Shown: piece by piece, positions 57,848-64,000 of the stretch
How the letters are laid out: each line of letters begins with the position of its first letter
Position numbering within the stretch: position 1 is the first letter of the stretch
Assembly (NCBI RefSeq): GCF_001975705.1
Contig: NZ_CP015093.1
Location: 4,038,501 to 4,102,500 of the forward strand
DNA length: 64,000 bases
Direction: 5' to 3'
Source of the DNA: Salipiger abyssi
Lineage (GTDB): Bacteria; Pseudomonadota; Alphaproteobacteria; Rhodobacterales; Rhodobacteraceae
The notes under the pieces: generated by a model
What the model was told of the DNA's origin: nothing
Database searches by the model: none
What the model saw: only the letters and a program-made list of their open reading frames with translations
Position numbers and translations under genes: made by a program

Positions 57848-58288
57848 CTACCCCATGGCGGTTGCCGTAGCCCAGGCGAGCACCAGATAGCGCCCGGTCT
57901 TGGCCAGGCTCACCAGCACCAGAAAGACCAGCCAGTGGGTGCGCATGATCCCCGCGACCACCGTAAAGGCATCGCCCAGCGGCGCCCAGCTCAGCAGCAG
58001 TGTCCAGACGCCCCAGCGGGCATAGAACCGCTGCGCCCGGTCGAGCTGCGCCTCGCTGGCCGGAAACCAGCGGCGATGACGGAAATGCTCGACCCAGAGG
58101 CCCAGAAAGTAGTTGACCACGGCACCGAGAATATTGCCGATGCTCGCCACCAGCACGATCATCGACAGCGGCGCCGCCTGCCCCAGCTGCATTCCGACAA
58201 AGACCACCTCGGACTGGAACGGCAGGATCGTGGCGGCCCCGAAGGCCGCAAGAAAGAGGCCGCCGAGTGCGGCGGCCTCAGACAACAT
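57848..58288 (-). CDS. YqaA family (SNARE-associated/DedA-like) membrane protein
   Basis: A 146-residue inner-membrane protein related to DedA/YqaA proteins. Signature segments are FGAATILPFQSEVVFVG, ASIGNILGAVVNYFLG and WAPLGDAFTVVAG. About four helices are likely. DedA relatives affect lipid-carrier recycling and membrane potential; this subgroup is uncharacterised. Confidence 0.87.
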   Translation of the reverse strand: MLSEAAALGGLFLAAFGAATILPFQSEVVFVGMQLGQAAPLSMIVLVASIGNILGAVVNYFLGLWVEHFRHRRWFPASEAQLDRAQRFYARWGVWTLLLSWAPLGDAFTVVAGIMRTHWLVFLVLVSLAKTGRYLVLAWATATAMG

Positions 58289-58327
58289 TGGCGAGGGCCT
58301 TCATCCCCATGATGCCCCGCCCAACGC

Positions 58328-58900
58328 TCAGTGGCCGCTGGCCACCTCGAAGTTGCGCTCCGCCTGCTGTTCGCGCGGCGGGCGACCGATGACTTCGCGC
58401 AGCTCGTCGAGCTCGATGAAGTTGTCGGCCTGGCGGCGCAGCTCGTCGGCGATCATCGGCGGCTGGCTGCGGATGGTCGAAACCACCGAAACCCGCACGC
58501 CCTGACGCTGAAGGCTTTCCACCAGCGGGCGAAAATCGCCGTCACCCGAAAACAGCACGATGTGATCGACGCGCGGGGCCAGCTCCATGGCATCGACCGT
58601 GAGTTCGATGTCCATATTGCCCTTCACCTTACGGCGGCCCTGGCTATCGGTATATTCCTTGGCGGGCTTCGTCACCATCGTGAAACCATTGTAATGCAGC
58701 CAGTCCACCAGCGGGCGGATCGGCGAATACTCGTCATTTTCCAACAGGGCGGTGTAGTAAAACGCGCGCACCATTTTGCCGCGGCGCACGAATTCCTGGC
58801 GCAGCAGCTTATAGTCGATGTCGAACCCGAGCGCCTTGGCGGCGGCATACAGATTCGACCCGTCTATGAACAGCGCCAGCCGTTCGTCCTTGTAAAACAT
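58328..58900 (-). CDS. NYN-domain protein (LabA/DUF88 family)
   Basis: A 190-residue NYN-domain protein of the LabA/DUF88 type, a PIN-like predicted RNase. It shows ALFIDGSNLYAAAKALG (metal-binding Asp), KVKGNMDIELTVDAM and LFSGDGDFRPLVE with the conserved acidic residues. The start is the ATG at 58900 with AAAGGACA upstream. It is divergent from folK. Confidence 0.92.
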   Translation of the reverse strand: MFYKDERLALFIDGSNLYAAAKALGFDIDYKLLRQEFVRRGKMVRAFYYTALLENDEYSPIRPLVDWLHYNGFTMVTKPAKEYTDSQGRRKVKGNMDIELTVDAMELAPRVDHIVLFSGDGDFRPLVESLQRQGVRVSVVSTIRSQPPMIADELRRQADNFIELDELREVIGRPPREQQAERNFEVASGH

Positions 58901-59034
58901 AAAATGTCCTTTCAGCAATTGGACGCGCCCGAGTGTCCGTGAGTGTGTAATAGGTGGCACGACCGATCTAAGGAGATTAAGACTTTTGCGCGGCGATTCA
59001 AGCCGGCATACATAAGAAGAAAGGTATCCGAAAC

Positions 59035-59601
59035 TTGGCTTTCGGACAAGGAATCATGATCGCGCTCGGCGCGAACCTGCCCTCGGCGGCGGGCGGACCC
59101 GCCGACACGCTGCGCGCGGCGCTGGCGGATCTGCCGCGCCACAGTCTGGCGCTGCGCGATGTGAGCCGGTTCTACGCAACCCCTTGCTTTCCCGAGGGGG
59201 CCGGTCCCGATTACGTCAATGCCTGTGCCCTCCTCGACGGACCGGACGACCCCGAAAAGGTGCTCGCCGCGCTGCATGCGATCGAGGCGGAACACGGTCG
59301 CGCACGCCTTCAGCGCTGGGGCAGCCGCAGCCTCGATCTCGACCTTCTGGCGATGGGAGACACGGTTTTGCCGGACGCGACGTCACAGGCTGAATGGCGC
59401 AGCCTGCCGCTACGGGAACAAGGCCGGCGCAGCCCGGAGCGGCTGATTCTTCCGCATCCGCGCATTCAGGACCGCGCCTTTGTGCTGGTACCGCTCTGCG
59501 ATATCGCCCCCGACTGGCGCCACCCGCTGCTCGGCCAGAGCGTGCGCGCGCTCTGCGACGCCCTGCCCGAGGCCGACCGCGCCGCCGTCCGGCCGCTCTA
59601 G
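59035..59601 (+). CDS. folK: HPPK, folate biosynthesis pyrophosphokinase
   Basis: A 188-residue HPPK, transferring pyrophosphate from ATP to 6-hydroxymethyl-dihydropterin. IALGANLPS, YVNACA, RWGSRSLDLDLL and LPHPRIQDRAFVLVPLCDIAP are all conserved. I kept the TTG start at 59035; the ATG at 59056 is also possible and loses seven residues. It is 77 bases before rpoZ. Confidence 0.94.
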   Translation: MAFGQGIMIALGANLPSAAGGPADTLRAALADLPRHSLALRDVSRFYATPCFPEGAGPDYVNACALLDGPDDPEKVLAALHAIEAEHGRARLQRWGSRSLDLDLLAMGDTVLPDATSQAEWRSLPLREQGRRSPERLILPHPRIQDRAFVLVPLCDIAPDWRHPLLGQSVRALCDALPEADRAAVRPL

Positions 59602-59678
59602 GCGAATCGTGCTTGTATTCCTTACCCGTGCACGTTAGAAATTCACTTTCTGACGGCTAACCCGATAGGTGATCCCAT

Positions 59679-60032
59679 ATGGCCCGCGTGACGGTAGAAG
59701 ATTGCGTCGACAAGGTTCCCAACCGCTTCGAGCTGGTGATGCTCGCAGCGCATCGCGCCCGCGAGATCTCGTCCGGCGCCGGGATCACGGTCGAACGCGA
59801 CAACGACAAGAACCCGGTCGTTGCTCTGCGTGAAATCGCCGAGGAGACCCAGTCCGCAGACGAGCTCAGAGAGCGTCTGATCGAGTCCAACCAGACCCAG
59901 ATCGAGGTGGACGAGCCCGAGGAAGACAGCATGGCGCTGCTCATGGGTGCCGAGCAGGACAAGCCGGCCGATGACGACATGTCGGAAGAAAAGCTCCTGC
60001 GCGCGCTGATGGAGGCTCAGGGAGAGAGCTGA
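59679..60032 (+). CDS. rpoZ: RNA polymerase omega subunit
   Basis: A 117-residue omega subunit. The core [20 protein letters not shown] and the [11 protein letters not shown] helix are typical; the acidic C-terminal extension is normal in alphaproteobacteria. It precedes rsh by 41 bases, the conserved rpoZ-rsh order. Confidence 0.97.
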   Translation: MARVTVEDCVDKVPNRFELVMLAAHRAREISSGAGITVERDNDKNPVVALREIAEETQSADELRERLIESNQTQIEVDEPEEDSMALLMGAEQDKPADDDMSEEKLLRALMEAQGES

Positions 60033-60073
60033 GGCCCGCGCCTTATTTGCGGGCCGGGTAAGGATAGGCGCCC

Positions 60074-62212
60074 ATGATCGCGGCGGAAGACCTGGTTGCG
60101 CTGGTCCGCAACTATAACCCCAAGACCAATGAAGAACTCATCCGTGCGGCCTATGATTTCGGCCGCGCGATGCATGAGGGGCAGTTCCGCCATTCCGGCG
60201 AGCCCTATTTCACCCATCCCGTCGCCGTTGCCGCCATCCTGACCGAGCAGCAGCTCGACGACGCCACGATCATCACCGCGCTGCTGCACGACACGATCGA
60301 GGACACCCGCGCCTCCTACAGCGACATCGCCGAGCGCTTCGGCGAGGATGTCGCCGGGCTGGTCGACGGGGTGACCAAGCTCACCAACCTTCAGCTTTCG
60401 AGTTCCGAGACCAAGCAGGCGGAGAATTTCCGCAAGCTTTTCATGGCGATGTCCAAGGATCTTCGCGTGATCCTGGTGAAGCTCGCCGACCGCCTGCACA
60501 ATATGCGCACGATCAAGGCGATGCGCCCGGAAAAGCAGGTGCAGAAGGCGCGCGAGACGATGGACATCTATGCGCCGCTCGCGGGCCGCATGGGCATGCA
60601 GTGGATGCGCGAAGAGCTCGAAGACCTCGCCTTCCGGGTGCTGAACCCCGAGGGCCGCGCCTCGATCATCCGCCGCTTCATCACGCTTCAGAAAGAGGCC
60701 GGCGACGTGATCCACCGGATCACCGGTGACATGCGCCACGAGCTGGAAGAGGCCGGCATCGACGCCGAGGTGTTCGGGCGGGCCAAGAAACCCTATTCGA
60801 TCTGGCGCAAGATGCAGGAAAAGGGCATGGGATTTTCCCGCCTTTCCGACATCTACGGCTTTCGCGTCATCACCCGCAACGAGATGGACTGCTACCGCGC
60901 GCTGGGGGTGATCCACCAGCGCTGGCGCTCGGTGCCGGGGCGCTTCAAGGATTATATCAGCCAGCCGAAATCCAACGGCTACCGCTCGATCCACACCACC
61001 GTGTCGGGCCGCGACGGCAAGCGCGTGGAGGTGCAGATCCGCACCCGCCAGATGCATGAGGTGGCCGAGACCGGCGTCGCGGCGCACTGGTCCTATCGCG
61101 ACGGCGAGCGCGCCGAGAACCCCTTTGCCGTCGATCCCGCCAAGTGGATCGCCTCGCTGACCGAGCAGTTCGACGCCGAGCAGGACCATGACGAGTTCCT
61201 CGAGGCGGTGAAGCTCGAGATGTATTCGGACAAGGTGTTCTGCTTCACGCCCAAGGGCGACGTGGTGAAACTGCCGCGCGGCGCGACGCCGCTGGATTAT
61301 GCCTATGCGATCCACACCCGCATCGGTTCCGCCTGCGTCGGCGCCAAGGTCGACGGCATCCGCGTGCCGCTCTGGACCCGGCTCAAGAACGGCCAGTCGG
61401 TCGAGATCATCACCGCCGAGGGCCAGACCCCGCAGGCCACCTGGCTCGACATCGCCACCACCGGCAAGGCGCGCACCGCGATCCGCCGGGCGCTGCGCGA
61501 GGCCGGGCGCGAGCGCTTCATCAAGCTCGGCAACGAGCTGGCGCGCTCTGCCTTCGAGCATGTGGGCAAGAAAGCCACCGACAAGGTGCTGGAAAAGGCC
61601 GCTCAGACTCTGAGGCTCGACAGCAAGGACGAGCTGCTGGCGCGGCTTGGCAGCGCCGAGCTGACCTCGCGCGAGGTGGTGCATGCAGTCTATCCCGATC
61701 TCGGCCCCGGCGACGAGGCCGAAGTCGATGCGCATCGCGCGGTGATCGGGCTCGAGGCGGGCACCGGCTTTACCCGCGCGCGCTGCTGCCAGCCCCTGCC
61801 CGGCGAGCGGATCATCGGCATCACTCATCGCGGCAAGGGCGTGACCGTGCACACGATCGACTGCGAGTCGCTGGCCGCCTACGAGGACCAGCCCGACCGC
61901 TGGCTCGACCTGCGATGGGCCGAGGGCACGCACCCGGCCGCCTATGATGTAACCCTGGAGCTAACCATCGGGAACGATACCGGGGTTCTGGGCCGCGTTT
62001 GTACCTTGATCGGCGAACGCTTGGCCAATATCTCGGACATGACCTTCGTCGACCGGAAGCCCGACTTTTTCCGGATCAGGATGGATGTCGAGTTCCGCGA
62101 TGCCGAGCATTTGCACTCGGTGATCTCGGCGCTCGAGGCCGAAAGCGACGTCGCCTCGGTGCACCGCCGCCGGGATGCCTCGCTGGCGGCGATTCCGGCG
62201 GCGGCCGAATAG
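60074..62212 (+). CDS. rsh: bifunctional (p)ppGpp synthetase/hydrolase (Rsh)
   Basis: A 712-residue RelA/SpoT-family stringent response enzyme. The hydrolase HD motif is intact (LLHDTIEDT, His72-Asp73), and the synthetase domain has IYGFRVITRNEMDCY and the PKSNGYRSIHTTV loop. A TGS domain (VVKLPRGATPLDYAYAIHT) and a C-terminal ACT domain follow. It should both make and degrade (p)ppGpp; alphaproteobacteria usually have a single such enzyme. Confidence 0.96.
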   Translation: MIAAEDLVALVRNYNPKTNEELIRAAYDFGRAMHEGQFRHSGEPYFTHPVAVAAILTEQQLDDATIITALLHDTIEDTRASYSDIAERFGEDVAGLVDGVTKLTNLQLSSSETKQAENFRKLFMAMSKDLRVILVKLADRLHNMRTIKAMRPEKQVQKARETMDIYAPLAGRMGMQWMREELEDLAFRVLNPEGRASIIRRFITLQKEAGDVIHRITGDMRHELEEAGIDAEVFGRAKKPYSIWRKMQEKGMGFSRLSDIYGFRVITRNEMDCYRALGVIHQRWRSVPGRFKDYISQPKSNGYRSIHTTVSGRDGKRVEVQIRTRQMHEVAETGVAAHWSYRDGERAENPFAVDPAKWIASLTEQFDAEQDHDEFLEAVKLEMYSDKVFCFTPKGDVVKLPRGATPLDYAYAIHTRIGSACVGAKVDGIRVPLWTRLKNGQSVEIITAEGQTPQATWLDIATTGKARTAIRRALREAGRERFIKLGNELARSAFEHVGKKATDKVLEKAAQTLRLDSKDELLARLGSAELTSREVVHAVYPDLGPGDEAEVDAHRAVIGLEAGTGFTRARCCQPLPGERIIGITHRGKGVTVHTIDCESLAAYEDQPDRWLDLRWAEGTHPAAYDVTLELTIGNDTGVLGRVCTLIGERLANISDMTFVDRKPDFFRIRMDVEFRDAEHLHSVISALEAESDVASVHRRRDASLAAIPAAAE

Positions 62213-62290
62213 GATACGCGGCTGCGCGCGGCCGCGACATGTGGAACGCGCGGCCCGTCGCGGTCGCGGCAGAACGGACGGAACTGACCT

Positions 62291-62944
62291 TTGGTCTTCA
62301 AACGCCGCGACAGACGACCTTTCTGGAGGATCGTACTGGAGTTGTTCTGGCCGCGCGGCGGCTGGGGCCGTGCGGCGCGCTATGTCCAGCACCGGCTGCA
62401 CCGCCTGCCCGACCCGCCGGAAAAGATCGCCCGCGGGATCTTTGCCGGGGTCTTCACCACCTTCACCCCGTTCTACGGGCTGCATTTCGTCATCGCCGGC
62501 ACGCTCGCCTGGATCCTGCGCGGCAATATCGTCGCGTCGCTGCTCGGCACCTTCTTCGGCAATCCGCTGACCTATGTGCCCATCGCCATCGCCTCGCTGC
62601 GCACCGGCTACTGGCTGCTGGGAATCGACCGCCACGAGCCGCATCACAAGACCCTGCTTCAGAACTTCTCGGATGCGGGCAGCGATCTGTGGAACAACCT
62701 CGTCGCGCTGGTCACCGGCAATCCGACCGACTGGACGGAGCTGATGGTGTTCTACGACAAGGTCTTTTATCCCTACATGATCGGCGGCATCCTGCCCGGC
62801 ATCATCACCGCGCTGGTGGCCTATTACCTGAGCGTGCCGGTCATCCGCGCCTATCAGAACCGCCGCCGCGGGGTGCTCAAGGCCAAGCTGGCGGCGCTGA
62901 AGAAAAAGAAGAAACAGGCCGAGAACGGCGCGCCGCCGGAGTGA
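62291..62944 (+). CDS. DUF2062 membrane protein
   Basis: A 217-residue protein with a DUF2062 domain. Features are ARGIFAGVFTTFTPFYGLHF, LLGTFFGNPLTYVP and a C-terminal membrane helix followed by a Lys-rich tail (KKKKKQ). It starts with TTG at 62291. Function unknown; inner membrane. Confidence 0.87.
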   Translation: MVFKRRDRRPFWRIVLELFWPRGGWGRAARYVQHRLHRLPDPPEKIARGIFAGVFTTFTPFYGLHFVIAGTLAWILRGNIVASLLGTFFGNPLTYVPIAIASLRTGYWLLGIDRHEPHHKTLLQNFSDAGSDLWNNLVALVTGNPTDWTELMVFYDKVFYPYMIGGILPGIITALVAYYLSVPVIRAYQNRRRGVLKAKLAALKKKKKQAENGAPPE

Positions 62945-62987
62945 GGGCGCGCGCCGCAACCGCAGCGGGAGGGGAGGCCCGAAGCCC

Positions 62988-63851
62988 ATGCGCCTGGTAC
63001 TGCTCGTCGCCCTGACCATGACGGCCTTTGCCGCCAATTCGCTGCTCAACCGCGCAGCGCTGGCCTCGGGCGGCATCGACGCGGTGAGCTTTGGCACGCT
63101 GCGGCTGCTCTCGGGCGCGGTCATGCTGGGCGCGCTGGTGCTGATCCGGCAGGGCGCGCTGCGCCTCGGCGGGCGCGGCCGGCTTGCCGGGGTCGCGGGG
63201 CTGTTTCTCTATATCTACGGGTTTTCCGCCGCCTATGCCGGCATGCCGGCCGGGCTCGGCGCGCTGCTGCTTTTCGGCATGGTGCAGGTGACCATGTTCG
63301 GCGGCAGCGTGCTGGGCGGCGAACGGGTGCCGGCGCGGCGCTGGCTGGGTGCCGCGCTGGCCTTTGGCGGGCTGGTCTGGCTGCTCTGGCCCGGCGGTGG
63401 CGCGGCGCCCAGCCTGCCGCATGCGGCGGCGATGCTGCTCGCGGGGTTCGGCTGGGGGATCTACTCGCTGGCCGGGCGGCTGGCGGCGGCCCCGCAGGCC
63501 TCGGCGGCGGCGAATATGGTGCTGGCGGCGGCGCTCGGGCTGCTCGTGCAACTGGGGATGGTGACCGGCGGCGTCGTTGCGGGCGGTTGGTCGGCCTCGG
63601 CGGTGGCGCTGGCGGTGCTTTCGGGCGCGGTCACCTCGGGGCTGGGCTATGCGCTCTGGTACGCGCTGCTGCCGCGCATCCCGGGCTCGGTCGCGGCGGT
63701 GGCGCAGCTCACGGTGCCGGTGATCGCCATGGCCGGCGGCATGGTGTTTCTCGGCGAGGCGCTCACCGCGCGCTTTACCCTCGCGGCGCTGCTGGTGCTG
63801 GGCGGTGTGGCGGTGTCGGTGATCCCCTGGCCACCGCGCCGGGCGGCCTGA
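62988..63851 (+). CDS. EamA/DMT-family transporter
   Basis: A 287-residue polytopic membrane protein of the drug/metabolite transporter superfamily with about ten helices in two EamA repeats. FAANSLLNRAAL and SFGTLRLLSGA are in the first repeat and VAQLTVPVIAMAGGMVFLGE in the second. Substrate unknown. The start is the ATG at 62988. Confidence 0.88.
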   Translation: MRLVLLVALTMTAFAANSLLNRAALASGGIDAVSFGTLRLLSGAVMLGALVLIRQGALRLGGRGRLAGVAGLFLYIYGFSAAYAGMPAGLGALLLFGMVQVTMFGGSVLGGERVPARRWLGAALAFGGLVWLLWPGGGAAPSLPHAAAMLLAGFGWGIYSLAGRLAAAPQASAAANMVLAAALGLLVQLGMVTGGVVAGGWSASAVALAVLSGAVTSGLGYALWYALLPRIPGSVAAVAQLTVPVIAMAGGMVFLGEALTARFTLAALLVLGGVAVSVIPWPPRRAA

Positions 63852-63919
63852 GACGCGCCGCATGGCGCCCTGCCCCGCTCGCATGCTAGAACGCTCCGAA
63901 AGCCAGGGAGACGGCAGGC

Positions 63920-64000
63920 ATGGCGCGGTTCGTGATCGCAACGCTGGGAATGGTGGGGGCGCTGGGTCTGGCGCTCTGGCTCGGCGGGCTCTGGACGCTG
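63920..64000 (+). CDS. unidentified gene, N-terminal fragment
   Basis: The first 27 codons of a gene that runs off the window end, starting at the ATG 63920 after GGGAG. The sequence MARFVIATLGMVGALGLALW is a hydrophobic signal or membrane anchor. Too little is present to name it. Confidence 0.5.
   Translation, partial: MARFVIATLGMVGALGLALWLGGLWTL

Overview
The window is 64 kb of GC-rich chromosome from an alphaproteobacterium, most likely a marine member of the Rhodobacterales (Roseobacter/Salipiger-like). The evidence is the family-level resemblance of almost every gene, the ectoine operon (ectABC plus its own aspartate kinase and a MarR regulator), the folK-rpoZ-rsh run, and the short intergenic palindromes typical of this order. 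All functional calls come from reading the sequence; no database search was run.

Layout. 1-4.8 kb: end of an alpha/beta hydrolase, a lysophospholipid acyltransferase, a secreted DUF1223 protein and aconitase acnA. 5-21.7 kb: a large divergent catabolic locus. Leftward it encodes an FAD subunit, a fused Fe-S/molybdopterin hydroxylase and the hydantoinase/oxoprolinase pair HyuA-HyuB. Rightward it encodes a 6-hydroxynicotinate-reductase-like Fe-S protein, a UPF0280 (ApbE-like) protein, two tandem AA_synth-family proteins, a branched-chain-type ABC importer with a fused permease, and a MarR regulator. Two near-identical 18-bp operator-like sites lie between the two arms. I read this as an uncharacterised import-hydroxylate-reduce-ring-open pathway for an N-heterocycle or cyclic amide. 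21.7-26 kb: small unlinked genes, including a protein with a long Ala-rich repeat. 26-30 kb: lepA, then an AT-rich island carrying a DUF262-HEPN two-gene module that interrupts a DUF4160 gene. 30-38 kb: envelope genes, parE followed by a second AT-rich alien ORF, cbiZ, a DUF1194 protein, a lipoprotein with HExxH, an L,D-transpeptidase and a cytochrome c.

38-45 kb holds a four-gene group: an unknown protein, a subtilisin-like protease without a signal peptide, a vanadium-haloperoxidase/PAP2 enzyme with ten His-Glu-Gly repeats, and a SARP/BTAD-type regulator. Both divergent intergenic regions carry heptamer direct repeats spaced 11 bp, the geometry of SARP binding sites, so the group may be one regulon. 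45-49.4 kb is the ectoine operon with ectR, then katG. 52-64 kb is housekeeping: an esterase-like lipoprotein, a lytic transglycosylase, ftsY, an MgtC-like protein, yciB, a PHP-domain protein, a YqaA-like protein, a NYN protein, folK, rpoZ, rsh, a DUF2062 protein, an EamA transporter and a partial gene.

Two genes, the hydroxylase FAD subunit and the essential ftsY, each carry an apparent one-base deletion in a C5 run. Because ftsY cannot be dispensable, homopolymer sequencing error is the simplest explanation for both.
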